Positions 27,790 to 40,400 of a DNA stretch of 64,000 nucleotides are shown in pieces. This stretch comes from Labia minor (taxonomy: Eukaryota > Arthropoda > Insecta > Dermaptera > Spongiphoridae). The notes beneath the pieces were generated by a model. It did no database searches and was not told the origin of the DNA. It saw only the letters and a program-made list of their open reading frames with translations. The stretch is taken from positions 79,224,053 to 79,288,052 of the forward strand of contig OY720344.1 of NCBI GenBank assembly GCA_963082975.1. Direction: 5' to 3'. Each line of letters opens with the position of its first letter. Position 1 is the first letter of the stretch. Both the position numbers and the translations under genes were made by a program.

Positions 27790-29649
27790 TTAATGAGATG
27801 TATGCAGTTGTTTTCTTGAAACAAGAATCTCAATATCTGGCTTAATATTGGAAACTTTTAATCTAAGATCCGGCTCTACATTTAATTTGTTTCTATATTT
27901 AGACTTAATATAAAATAGTACCGAAAAAGCTTGTTCGCATAAATATGTTGTGCAGAATGGAATAAAGTGTTGAAGTGCTTTATTTGCAAGCGCAGGATAA
28001 TCTGACCTGAGAAGTAACCAAAAGTTGCTCAATTCAGTTTTGTTAAATTTTAGTTTATAAGTTGTATCACATGATAATTCCACGAGAATATCTTGTTCAG
28101 GTGCAGATAAATGTTTAGCATTTGTAATTTCCATATTAAATGGATCTCTGATCCAGTTATTGCAAGGATCAGGAGTAGAAAAATACTTCCTGAAGTTGCT
28201 TTTCAAAGTAATTAAATGTTCAACAAATAATTGACGCGTTTGATTAAGCAATTTTTCACTGGAGCTTTCTATGAAATCATTGAGAGTTGGAAAAGACTCA
28301 TATACACCGTTCTGGATGCGTTTCGACCACAAGTCGATTTTTTTAATCATTGCTTCTATTTTATCTTCAACTTTAAATATATTTACAACAGTACCTTGCA
28401 GGCTCAAATTAAGTTCGTTCAATTTTGTAAAAATATCAGTCAAGTAAGCCACCTTAGCTAACCAGATAAAATCATTGAAACATTCGGTCAGTTCAAAATG
28501 CGCATCTATTAAAAACAATCGTATTTCATCTCGAAGCTCAAAAAGGCGAATGAGTACTTTCCCGCGGGACAACCAACGTACATCTGTATGTAATAATAAA
28601 TGTGTATGTTGACTACCCATTTCCTCACACATAATTTTAAAAACTCTGGAATTAAGTGGACGAGCCTTAATGAAATTGACAATTTTAACTACTTCGTCTA
28701 ATGTTCTTTTCAAATCTGGTGACATATTTTTGGCTGCTAATGATTCTCTGTGAATGCAGCAATGATTCCAAACAACCTGAGGCGCAACATTTTTAATAAG
28801 AGCAATCAATCCAGTTCTTGTACCTGACATTGCACGAGCACCATCAGTGCAAATTCCAACACATTTTGGCCACTCTATTTCATTTTCGGTTATAAAATTA
28901 TTCAAACTGTTAAATATGTCATTAGCTGTCGTTCGTGAAGGTAGTGAATCACAAAACAATACATCTTCTTGTATTTGATTTTCAAACTCATATCTAATGA
29001 AAGCTAACAAATTGGCATTATTAGTGACATCAGTACTTTCATCCAATTGTAATGAGTAATAGTGACTTTTGCGCACTCTCGATATTAATTCTTCTTTTAT
29101 ATTACATGACATGTCTTCAATCCTATTCTTAACCGTATCATTTGATAATGAAATCAAATTTATATCGTTTGCTGCTTTAGTTCCTAACATTATATTTGTA
29201 ATTACTTTTGTAGCAGGAAGAATTAATTGCTCTGCTATATTATGCGGCTTTCCTGCTTTAGCAATAAGTAGAGCTACTTCATATGATGCCATTACTGCTT
29301 TCTTACTCATACCACCAGATCCCGTCTTTACCATCAATTTCTGACTTGAATTAAGTTCTTCTTTTTTCATTTTAAAAAATTCGATAGACTTACTAACATG
29401 CTCGCTGTGCTTTGTTTGTAAATGACGTCTGAGATTAGCAGGTTTCATACTTTCATTGGATAAACTTTCCTGACATAGAACGCAGACTGGTCTTTCCACA
29501 TCATTGTTGCAAATATAAGTAAATCCAAATGATAAATAATCATCCGAATATTTTCTAGTTTTGCGTTTCTTGGTAGAGTTTGCTGTTGATGCCTCATCAT
29601 CTGATTCTTTCCGTTTCTGTGTTGAACCAGTTTGTAGCCAACGATCCAT
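27790..29649 (-). CDS. hAT transposase with BED zinc finger (intact, 619 aa)
   Basis: Single-exon ORF. A BED-type zinc finger lies at about residues 35-85 (C56, C59, H76, H81), followed by the hAT catalytic fold: first acidic residue D203 in LQLDEST, D269 in CTDGARAMSG, a C-x2-H at C297/H300 (WNHCCIH), DVRWLSRG at 355-362, and the C-terminal dimerisation and catalytic part with E572 in YLCEQAFSVL plus KSKYRNKL. This order, and the similarity in layout to ZBED/FAM200/SCAND3-type domesticated genes, places it in the Buster branch. It cuts and pastes its own element in the nucleus. No stop or frameshift. Start chosen at MDRWLQ, which precedes a basic nuclear-localisation-like run KKRKTRK. Confidence 0.93.
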   Translation of the reverse strand: MDRWLQTGSTQKRKESDDEASTANSTKKRKTRKYSDDYLSFGFTYICNNDVERPVCVLCQESLSNESMKPANLRRHLQTKHSEHVSKSIEFFKMKKEELNSSQKLMVKTGSGGMSKKAVMASYEVALLIAKAGKPHNIAEQLILPATKVITNIMLGTKAANDINLISLSNDTVKNRIEDMSCNIKEELISRVRKSHYYSLQLDESTDVTNNANLLAFIRYEFENQIQEDVLFCDSLPSRTTANDIFNSLNNFITENEIEWPKCVGICTDGARAMSGTRTGLIALIKNVAPQVVWNHCCIHRESLAAKNMSPDLKRTLDEVVKIVNFIKARPLNSRVFKIMCEEMGSQHTHLLLHTDVRWLSRGKVLIRLFELRDEIRLFLIDAHFELTECFNDFIWLAKVAYLTDIFTKLNELNLSLQGTVVNIFKVEDKIEAMIKKIDLWSKRIQNGVYESFPTLNDFIESSSEKLLNQTRQLFVEHLITLKSNFRKYFSTPDPCNNWIRDPFNMEITNAKHLSAPEQDILVELSCDTTYKLKFNKTELSNFWLLLRSDYPALANKALQHFIPFCTTYLCEQAFSVLFYIKSKYRNKLNVEPDLRLKVSNIKPDIEILVSRKQLHTSH

Positions 29650-29880
29650 TTTATGGAGTAATTTATTAACATTGAACTACAATAATATAAATATAATATA
29701 AATATAATATAAATATAACGAATTATTATTTACTAGCTATGTTTTAATATGATTTTAAATGAATGTTTTAATATCATTTTAAATGAATGTTTTAAATCAT
29801 TTTAATAAATGTTTTAAATCATTTTAAATAAATGATTTAATATCATTTTAAATGAATATTAATTTATATAATAAATATAT

Positions 29881-30262
29881 TTCGTAATTTGATTCTAAAA
29901 TATTATTAATTTCGTAATTTGATTCTAAAATATTATTAATTTCGTAATTTGATTCTAAAATATTATTAAAATAAATATTTTTTATTCATAAAACTAACTT
30001 ATACTTACTCTCAAAAACAGCCTTTCTGGGAAATTGCAAAATGTGTTTAGTGTTTTTATAAAATAATGATCATGCAAATTACACTAAAAATTAAAAAAAA
30101 TTATTAGCTATAATAAACTATTATTAGCTATAATTTAATTATAATTAATTAAATTAATAAAAATAATTTAAAGATACAACTCGTTGAGAAATGAACTTAT
30201 AATTAACATTAATAAAAATAATTTAAAGATACAACTCGTTGAGAAATGAACTTATAATTAAC
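29881..30262. repeat. Tandem repeats in the hAT 5' region
   Basis: Three exact-looking 30-bp units (TTCGTAATTTGATTCTAAAA plus TATTATTAAT) at 29881-29970, and a 55-bp unit duplicated at 30153-30207 and 30208-30262. They lie upstream of the transposase start, between it and the right terminus, and could hold transposase or promoter sites. Confidence 0.85.
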
Positions 30263-31320
30263 ATTTGCTTTAAAACTGTTTAAAACCCCAGAGTGGACGC
30301 TGACAATTTGGGTTTTTCCGGGTAAGACTGTCCCCTCCCCTGGTTTTCCCCAATAACAAAGTGAAAGAAAATTCCCTTATATGCCTCCCCTTCCGAGCCC
30401 CTAAGAGGGGTTATTTTAAAGGAACAATCGAAAAATGATTTTAAATGAATGAATGGATGAAAATTCAAATTTTATATATAGTTTTTTATATATGTTTATT
30501 TATTCACAAAAAATTAATTGACATAATTATCAATTTAATAAAATAAAATAGTATTATTAATAGTATTAAATTATAGCCGTAATTCTCTAGGAGGATATAG
30601 TTACACAATGAACTTTAAATATTTATATATGTATATATTTTTACGATGATTTTTTTCCGAGGACCGCGGACCCCCAGTAAAGGCTTCGCGGACCCCCAGG
30701 GGTCCGCGGACCACAGTTTAAGAACCACTGATATAGATAGATAAATAAATATTATTTAATAAAACTTTTTTCCTCAATCAGAATATATATTATAGGCTAT
30801 TCCGAATATTTTAAATTGTATTTTTTAAAATTTTTTAATATTTAAACTCTAATTTTGAAATAATTAAATAAATTATTATTAAAAAGAAGTATATCAATAA
30901 TACCATTATTAATTCAAATGTATAATATATAAATTACTTATATATTTAATAATTTAACTTTCCTAAATTTAACATAAATTTGATTTTGAAGTTATATGAC
31001 TGAAAAATAAAGTTAGATTGCAAAACAAGAAAAATTTTCTGTTGACTGATTAATATAATTTATTTTTCAGATTCTTTTATAAACTACAAAATGTTACCAT
31101 TATATTAAGTATAATAAATTGTTCTAAAAGAAAAAAAAATTAATATTAAAACTGTAATTTTATTTAAAAATCAATCTAAAAAAAGAGAAAGAGGAAATAA
31201 AAAGAATTGAACCTATTTACAATTAGTTTAAATTATTTAATATATATGCTTAATATTAAATGAAACAAAAATATACCAATATTTGAGAAACAAAATTAGG
31301 AAGCTTTTTGAGAAAAATTA

Positions 31321-31467
31321 ATGCCTCCGATCAACAAAATTAAGATAAAGGTTTGCTGCTCTCGTTCTGCTGATCATAGAACACCTTTGCTTGGGCGGTA
31401 TCCGAAACGATAGGCGCTTTCCCTTCGTAGGATCTACAAGTCATTAAATACTTTGTAATATCATCTT
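31321..31467. other. GC-richer block with short open frames on both strands
   Basis: Minus strand, ending with a stop at 31340, reads KDDITKYLMTCRSYEGK and on to KVFYDQQNESSKPLS. Plus strand from ATG 31321 reads MPPINKIKIKVCCSRS to a stop at 31411-31413 (30 codons). The block is distinctly GC-richer than its surroundings and abuts the family A MITE. It might be a small exon or a remnant of one, but I do not recognise either reading. Confidence 0.3.
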
Positions 31468-31475
31468 TATATATG

Positions 31476-31628
31476 CCACTCAGAAGCCAAAGCGATTAAC
31501 TCCACATTTAAAGAAACTGAGAAAAGATTATCAAGTTCATTATTCACTTCATATGTTGCAGATTACCTTATATTACATTACTAGCAAAATTTTAAAAATT
31601 GGAATTAATCGGTTTGGCTTCTGAGTGG
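31476..31628. mobile_element. MITE family A, copy 2
   Basis: CCACTCAGAAGCCAAAGCGA on the left pairs with TCGGTTTGGCTTCTGAGTGG on the right. It is 153 bp, shorter inside than the 9.4-kb copy. Similarity with that copy continues to about 31790. Confidence 0.75.
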
Positions 31629-31799
31629 AACATATACGATACATCTTGTCATGAAGACCACTGATTTATAGGCAACCACTCGTTCTTAGATGATTGTCTC
31701 TTTATTTCAAGGATGTTTCTCTACATTCTCTAACTTGACTACATTCTTCCAACTAAACTGAATATAAAAAAACGTTAGAATATGCCTTCTAATTACTAC

Positions 31800-33340
31800 A
31801 TCATTTCTTTTTAATTTAAATTTTTAAAAAATGGAATCTAGAATAGTATTCAAATTTTACTTACAACAATCATGAAAAAACATTTCTAAGATTTGTTAAA
31901 TAAATAAAAAATACGCTAAAGTATTTTATATATATTAACTATCTTATTTTTAAATATACCATTTTCATTTTGATAATTTCATTTCATAATTCATAATTTC
32001 AGTTAGTTTTTAATTCAAATAATTCCTAATAATTAGTTTAAGATTTATAGCATTCAAATAATTTTATAAAACGGTGAGGTTTCTTGATATCCTATCAATT
32101 ATTTACTTTATTCAAGGATGAGTATAAGGGTCTTACACATTTTGAAAGGGTATAAAAATGAAAAAAATTAACTACAAAAAAACTGAAAATATTTATACTG
32201 GTATGATCATTTTTGTTTAAATTATATGAATTTAATATAATATATATAATTTATTATTATATAATTAATTATTAAATTTATTAATACAATAAGGGGATAA
32301 AAAAATTAAGAGCAAATTGATAAATAATTATTTTTTTATTTGTAACATTGAATCCTTTGAGGTTTTGCAACTTTTATTAATTAATAAAATTACTAATTAG
32401 ACAATTTGTTTTTTTGGTTCTGCCAGCAATTCATGATGATTTAATAATTTTTTCTTTCCTTATTTTATTAATAAAAATATGACATCATATTAATACTTAC
32501 AACAAAAACAATAAAAAATTGTATTGTGAACTGAAAAGTTTTAGAAAAATATTATAAAAAAAATTATCTTTTCATTAGATTTTTTTAATTTAGTCTTTAA
32601 TTAAAGTGTGATTAAATTTAAGTAAAATTGTTCCAAGTCGTTGATCTTTTTATGAAATAAAGTTAAAGTAATCAGATAAGTTCACTAACAGAATATCATG
32701 TAGGTATTTGTTATTTATAATAAATAAAAAAAAAGGGTAAAATTTTTATAAAATTTATTAACAGAAAAAAATGACATTTTGATTTGGTTTTTTTTTATTT
32801 TGTTAAAGTTATTATTTTATAAATAATATGTATTAATTAATATAATTTAATGTTTAGATAAATGATTGATAATCTTTGAAAAATTAATCTATAAAATAAT
32901 ATAAATATTACCTATGAAATGATATAAATAACAAAGGAATTTGAACTATTTATTTTATTTATTATATAAAATAAAAAAAAGAAAAGCATTGATTTTAAAT
33001 ACAAACATATTTAAAATATAGATTTATTTTAGTTTTTCATTTATTATTTAAGAAAATAGAAAAATAGAATTATGACTTAGATTATTTAATTCAATTCACT
33101 GTTTGTTTTCACTTTATTGTATATATAATTATTACCTATTACCGACCGACGATAGTAAGGGAGGTATTGTTTGTGTTAGATTTATGCTAGGTATAAAATT
33201 ATTTTTATCAAAAATCAATTAAATGACTAAGAAAATATTAATCTTTATAAAAATTTTTGTTTAAAAAATATTTTATACAATAGGAAATAGAGTTATATAA
33301 TATCACTGTTTTCGTTTTGTATATAAAAATAAGTGAATAA
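31800..33340. other. AT-rich stretch, no gene seen
   Basis: Contains only a 34-bp terminal fragment of family C (33139-33172, TTACCGACCGACGATAGTAA). Otherwise plain AT-rich sequence downstream of ASPH. Confidence 0.5.
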
Positions 33341-33341
33341 A

Positions 33342-33347
33342 TTTATT
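33342..33347 (-). terminator. Possible polyadenylation signal of ASPH
   Basis: AATAAA on the minus strand, only 12 nt after the stop codon. Such a short 3' UTR would be unusual. Other AT-rich candidates further downstream may be used instead. Confidence 0.25.
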
Positions 33348-33358
33348 TCCTTTTCCTG

Positions 33359-34400
33359 CTAAATTGCGGGTAACGTAAGTCTTTCATTTTCAGTCAATTC
33401 TGGATGCCAGACATCTACGATGAGAACAATTCGCGGTTCTGTGCCTTCATGCCAAACTTCATGCTCGAAACTATCATCGAAGAGAATAATTTCCCCTTCG
33501 TGCCAAGTTCTATAAATAAATTTTCAATATAGATTATATGTGTTTAAATATATATAGGAATAAATAAATATATGATTTTAAAAATATATTTTTATATACC
33601 TTTTTTCATTAGCCACACGAATGGAGGTGCCAGGTGGAACTTTGAGACCAAGATGCGCACGAAGGCGGCAGTTGGTAGGTCCACAATGGGGCCAGACATG
33701 CGTACCTCCTGTCATTATCGAGAATTTCGACTGACCCCGAGAACATTTTCGAGCTGCCGGGAATTGCTCCAAAAGGGCACAAGTTACAGGGGCTAATTTA
33801 CAAGCAGCATCTCTTCGATATCCTATTAACAAATATATTTTAATAATAAAAATGCATATTAACTATTTATTTAAGAAATTGTACATTTTGTATAATTTTT
33901 CTATTAGCCCTTTTGTGGTATATGGTTTCATAATTTACATTGATCATTAAATTCAAAAAATACAATAACAAACATAAAGAAACAAACCTCTAGCAAAAAG
34001 TTCCATTTGTTTCCAATCTCCTATCTCTTTCAAATTTTCTGTTTCATTTTTATAAGCATTTTCCCGGCCAACTTCAAGAGCATGGAGGGCTTCATCTCTT
34101 ATGGCTTTCCAATTTTTCTTTAAAGCTCTAAAGAAATACAAATTATTACAATATACTAATAATTTAAAAAATATTTATCAAATAAAAGAATATATAATAT
34201 ATATAAAAAATAACTTTTAGATATTAATATTAACCATGACTTACTCAAAATCTTTTAAATACGGTGTGTCTTCTATATTCCACCAAGGTTTGCCTGTTAA
34301 TCGATTTATATTGTAAAGAGATCGTTGAAAAACAGATAAGAAAAGTTTTTCTTGAACTCCAAATTTATAAATGTTATATGCTTCTTCTATTCTTCCTAAT
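33359..34400 (-). CDS. Asph: ASPH C-terminal exons: hydroxylase domain
   Basis: Exons 34245-34400, 33988-34127, 33600-33822 and 33359-33509. They encode SVFQRSLYNINRLTGKPWW, the NWKAIRDEAL helix, GDWKQMELFARG, the double-stranded beta-helix with HVWPHCGPTN (first Fe-binding His), and FDDSFEHEVWHEGTEPR (second Fe-binding His). The family uses a His-His facial pair rather than HxD. The protein ends HPELTENERLTLPAI, matching the vertebrate C-terminus, so the gene is complete at this end. Confidence 0.96.
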
Positions 34401-37400
34401 CTGTATTTAAAAAAAAAATTATGGTTTATTTTAAAGTAATTTATATGAATAAATTATTTAAAACATTTAATATATTTTTTTTATAAAGGATTCATCTAAC
34501 TTTATTAATAAATAAAATAATAAAATAAATTGGATTAATTTCATCTAAAATTTAATTTGAATATAATATAGATGAGATTAAAAAAATAATTGTTGATTGT
34601 GTTAATTTGAAATTATTATTAATTTAATATTATTATCTAATTATAAAATTAACCTTGTAAGAGCATCTCCAAGTTGGAAAAAAAATCGTCCGTCTATTGT
34701 ACCAGGTTCGCGACTTTTAATACCTTTGTCAAGATATACAATCGCTTCCTCTAAATTATTATCATGTGTTTTTAAAATAAATCCATAGTGTACTTGAGCA
34801 AAACCATTATCAGGCCATTTATTTAATGTATTTTCTAAAATTACTTTTGCTTCACGAACTCTGAAATAAAAATATATTATACACACACATACAGAATCGA
34901 ATAAAAAATTTAAAAACATTGTTGAATAGAAATTTTATGAATTTTATATATTATAAAATACCTGTTTAAAATTAATAAAGTAACAGCCATTTGATTTGGA
35001 TAATTGACTTCTTCAGGATATTTTTTAACAAGTTCTTCATGAATCGCTAATGCTTTATTATGCTGCCCTAAAAAATAAAATAAATTTTACAATTTTAAAT
35101 ATCAATTATAAATCATCATCTTAATAATAATAATAAAATAAATAATTAAATATAGATAAGAGTTACACATAAGACGAAAACTTATATAAAAATATATTAA
35201 GTTTTTGCAATATATAAAAAACATGAATAATTATCATAATTATATCTTGAATTTAATTTTTTTTATTCCATATCCACTATACTATACGATAATTATAAAT
35301 TTTTACATTTTATTATGATATAAAAAATATAGAATCTAATATCTAGAATGTAGGATCTTTATAAATAAATATAATAACTTAAATTATTAAATTTAAATTT
35401 CATATTATATTTTATTACAAAATATAATATAAATACATTTAAGCTGGAAATTAATAAAATAATTTTATTACCTCTAAATCTCATTCTATCAATGCAACGT
35501 AGAGCAACTTCAACCCAAAGATTATCAGGGACATTTGGTAACATTAAAAAATTTTGATATGTTTCAATGGCTTGAGTAAGTAGAGTATTGCTATGTTTCA
35601 TTTCGGCTAGACGATCCAGAGATTTAGCTTTGCCAAACCAGGCTCGTGGCGATTTAGTATATTTTTCAAGAAGTACAGAGTAAGCAACCAAGGCAGCCTT
35701 GGGGTTCTGGATATCATTATGAGCAGGAAGGAAAGATTAATAACACAACATTAAGGTTATTTATATATATAATTATATTATTCTAAATATCAACCCAATT
35801 TATACCAAAAATGAACACAAACAAATGAACAAAAAAAAAACTAAATAAATAAATAAAAAAATAGATGGAAGATATTTTTCTATTTTCTTAAAATAAAAAA
35901 CCTTTCAAAATGTTATAATCAAGTGACAAATTAGTTTAAATTTTATGTGTCAATGTGTATCAGAGATGTTAAAACAAAAATTAAGCTGGACTTGTATAAA
36001 AATACTGATGATAAGGATTACAATAATTATTATTAAAAAAATAAAAAAAAAATTGTAAAAAAAAACACTTTAATTAGACGAATTAAAAATAATAAATAAA
36101 AATATAATCATAAGAAAGCAGTAGAAAAGTATATTTCGAGAACGTTTGGCGAACATTGAACCAAAGGCACACTATTTAATTATAATTTAATCAAAGAAAC
36201 AAAAAGAGTTAGATTGAATAAATTTAAAATCTAGTATTCCTTGATTTGATGGAATTTGGGTGCTTTTAAGGAATATAAGATATTTAAATATATTCATCTA
36301 ACTCTTTAATTAATTCATTAAAAATATGATTTTTTTCTAAATTCTATTGGTTAGCACGTATGTCACTCTGAAATTTAGGGATAATAAATAAATCACAAAC
36401 AAAATCACTCATTTAGTTAAATAAAGGAAGAGATCATGGATGGTTGAATTCAGAAGTCGAAATCCTAAGACAAGAAATAAATAGAGAATAATTAGAAATT
36501 AATTTTTTTTAAATTCTTTAATGTTTTTAAATCAAGTAATTCATTAAGATGAATGTTTATTCTAAGTAAATAAAGAAAACGTTTAATATATTGTATATAT
36601 ATTAAAGAATATTTAAACAAAACGATTTTATAAAAATAACAAGGATTCGTTCTTTTAAAAAAATTACTAAAATATATGAATTTTCATGTATAAAATCAAT
36701 TCATAATATAAATAAATTCGAGGATAAAATGATTTTATTAAATGAATTATTATTTAAATTTCGAAAATTTTATTTAAAAAAAATGAATACGATAAATATA
36801 TAAAATATTTTTTTAATTATATCAATCAATATATACTTACTTGGTCAATTTGAGCTTCGGCATCATCAAGAATTCCTTTAATATCCCAATCGTCTCCATA
36901 GAGAGCTTTTTGATCATCCTAAAATAAGAAAATATAGAAAAAAATATTAAAATACTTTTCTTAAAATATTTAGATTAAAAATAAAGTACAAATGTGAACC
37001 TCTTCTGTACTACGGCCTCCGGTTGCTGGTTTTGGTTTTGCTGGAGTTGCTACTTTTGGTGGAGGTGTGCTTGGTTTTTTATCTTCTTCCGATTGTTCTA
37101 TAAAATCATTCATTCAAATCAAATTATAAGTTTAAATATATATTATGGACGCTATTAAGAAAACCAGTTGAATTTTATTAAGAATTAACGTCTCATCAAC
37201 TTTTCTATAGTTATTTTAACTTAAATATTTAATAAATATGATCTAATAATATTATTAAATTAATTAAAATAATTACTTTTAAATTAAAAAAGTTAAATAT
37301 TCGATTATAAGAATAGTAAAATTAATAATATACCCCAACAGATAATTAATCATTTTTTAAAGTACTGAGCTCGTTGAATCAGGTACTATATATGACTTTA

Positions 37401-40400
37401 AAAAACATTAAAATTTGCTTAATAAAATAAAGTAATAAGATAATAGTTATATTAAATAATCATGAATATGTATATCTATTGATAAGAAAAAAATAATTAT
37501 ACTGTCGTTAAATTTAGTTATTAAAAGACAAGCTAAAGTATTTATAAACATATATTTGATAAAACATAATACACTAAATCTTAAGATGTCCTTGCCTTCT
37601 TCCTCTTCCTCTTCCTCTTCCTCCTCTTCTTCCTCCTCTTGTTCTTCTTCTTCTTCCTCTTCCTCTTTTTCAGTTGTTAATTTTTTCAAATTTTTTTGAC
37701 CCTCAGATGCATCTTCATCACTTTCTCCTTCATGAAGCATTTTTCTATATTTGCTTACTAATTCTTCATAAGATTGTACTTTATACTCTTCACTGTCATC
37801 GTCAATGGGAGAGTCCCTTTCAGCTTTATCATCTTCAATATCTTCCTCTATCTCTTCCCCATCCTCCTCGTCTTCCTCCTCCTCCTCCTCTTCTTCTTCC
37901 TCTTCTCCTCCATATTCTTCAACTTCTTCTTCTTCCTCCTCCTCCTCCTCTCCTTCTTCATTATCACCTTCATCTTCAGGAGATTCTTCAAATTAAATAT
38001 TTGAAATTAATACTATTTTTTATAATAAAAAATTGTTCTAATATTTTACATTATTATTATAATATAAATATATATAATATTAAAATAATTAGTGATTTAT
38101 AAAATACTTTTACAAAGATTTATTATCGGACCTGATTGTGAGGTTTCTAAAGGAGCTGTTTTGATAACTTGTGAAATTTTTTCAACTATTGGTATTTCCT
38201 CTTCTGGTTCAGGAATCAAAGTTTGTCGTCGATCAATGGGTGAATAAATTTCAGGTTCAGATGCTGAAAAGTTTGCTTTTATTTAAATTAATTAACATTA
38301 TTATAGAATTCACTTTCCAAACATTTTAGTTGTTAAAATTTGAGCACAATCTAATGACAAAATATTGATTAAAAAAATGTACTATAACATTTCACAAAAA
38401 AAAATAAAATTAAAAAAATATAGTTCTAACTTTTGAAAATAAAAATAAAATGAAAAAAAATACTCTAAATAAGATAACAAAATTTTAATAATAAAAACAA
38501 TTGTGGATTAGATAGAATTTACAAATGTTATTTGTAAAAATAAAGATTATTTATTTAGCAACAAGATCCTCACTCAAAGCTGGGAAATGCAATTAAAATA
38601 ACAAATTAAAGAATAGAACTAGATCGAATTGAAAGAAATGAAAGTTAGTTAAAAAATTCATGCCTTTGAATATTTCCGACCAGTTTAACTGCTCTAGGAT
38701 TTTATTATTAAATTTTCCATTTTATGATATATCTAAATCATTTCATTTACAACTATTTTATGAAAATATTTAATAGATGTCTGAGATTAAAAATCTACCT
38801 TGTAATAAAATATCTCTTTTTTTCTTTTGTTCATTCATAAACAATTTCCAACAAAAGTCCTTCCCGAAATAACTAAAGCACCAACGTCAGAAGATGACGG
38901 GTATAGCTTTGGACTCGAGATAAAATTTCAAACATATTTTCAAATTAAGCCTCACCAAACAAATTTACTTAACGTTCTGTGTGTTTGTGTAATGAAATGA
39001 AATAATGCATGTAATTAAAATAAGTAATAAACAATATTGAATATGGGAAAAATAATACTATAAAAAACTGATATTTTTTTAATTTAAATTAAAATTTTAT
39101 TAAAATGTTTAATATGAATGGTATATAATTAAATAGCAGGGTTTCATCTACCCACTCAATTCCTCAATGATTGTATTTTCAATAATATAAAATTAAATAT
39201 TTAGATAATGTGTGTGAAAAAAATGAAAATAAACTTATAATATATTTACTAAATGGAAATAAACCTTTATTCTCATTTCTTTTTAATTTACCTTAAATAA
39301 ATCTCAGCAATTTAATTAATATTTAGAAGATTTTGGAAAAAAAATTCAATAGTATCCTTTTTGGAAAGTGACGTTCTTATTATCAGCAACATCACACAAA
39401 CACTACAGAATCAAATAAATCTATATTTTCAACAGAAGATTCAATTTAATTTTTAAATCTTATCTTATTATGCTAGCTAAAATTGTATATATGTATTTAT
39501 CTATATATATTGGTTCTCAAAAACCGCTCTAACGATTTTTTTCAAATTCACACTAGATATAGTATTTATAAAGAAAAATTAAGTTTTATTGATGATATCT
39601 CTTGAAACATACAGCTTCATTATTAATTTCTTAATTGAAAATTATATATGGAAAACGTCAAAATTTTTAATACTGCCTGCTAAGACAGTAAAAAAATGAC
39701 AATTTTTTATCTAAATACATATAGTCCAGCGGTTGGACTGATGTTTTAACGAGTGGATTTCGTCGGTTCGAAACTCGCCGGGTGAATCGTTATTTAAAAA
39801 TGAAAATAATGATTTTGTTATTTTTTTTTCTTTTTACCTATTGTTTACTTTTTAATAAATTACTATTCTATATTTATTTATTCATTGTTCTTTTATTAAT
39901 AAAGTTTTAGATAGTTTTATAAGTTTTAATATTTTTTCAATAAAATATTATTCAATATATTTATTAATATTATTTTATTTATTATTATTGAGTACCCGAA
40001 GTTCCATTCATTTTAATCAGATTGATGCAATGATGCAACAGTTAATAATTGTAATATTGTAATAAATTTCTATCTTGAAAATTGTTACATATTATTCAGG
40101 ATATTTTAAAAACTATTTCTTTCTTTAATTAATATTCATTTTTTCTATAAGTCAGATATATTTCCAAATATTAAATAATTTTTGAAGTGAAAACTTCTTT
40201 AGCGGCGTTGAGCACTTTTGCGGGATGGGGAAAAAGTATAGAACTCGCGTGATCGTGACCAACACCATGAAACCATCTGCTTTCAAATTTCTTATAACAG
40301 AGCGCGAAATTTGAATTGTCATTAGAACTGTTTTATAAATTATCTCTAACATATAAATATATATTTATTATGTAAAGTTCATTTCATATATACATATATA

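Larger units (their letters stand above)
27404..30730 (-). mobile_element. Complete hAT transposon (Buster-like)
   Basis: 3327 bp. Termini are CATAGGTTCTTAAACT on the left and, on the opposite strand, CAGTGGTTCTTAAACT on the right. A perfect 8-bp target duplication ATATAGAT flanks it (27396-27403 and 30731-30738), the hallmark of hAT integration. CGGACCCCC motifs are repeated near both ends, as expected for subterminal transposase sites. The intact minus-strand transposase gene lies inside. With TIRs, duplication and ORF all intact, this looks like a recent and possibly autonomous insertion. Confidence 0.93.

Noticed and set aside
37674-38102. Leu/Pro/Ser-rich plus-strand ORFs at 37.7-38.1 kb and 43.8-44.0 kb
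   Set aside because: They are complements of the ASPH Glu tracts (GAA/GAG read as TTC/CTC).
39723-39785. Functional tRNA gene
   Set aside because: The B box is good, but no acceptor stem pairing or standard anticodon loop could be drawn. A SINE remnant is more likely. The same applies to the head at 48047.
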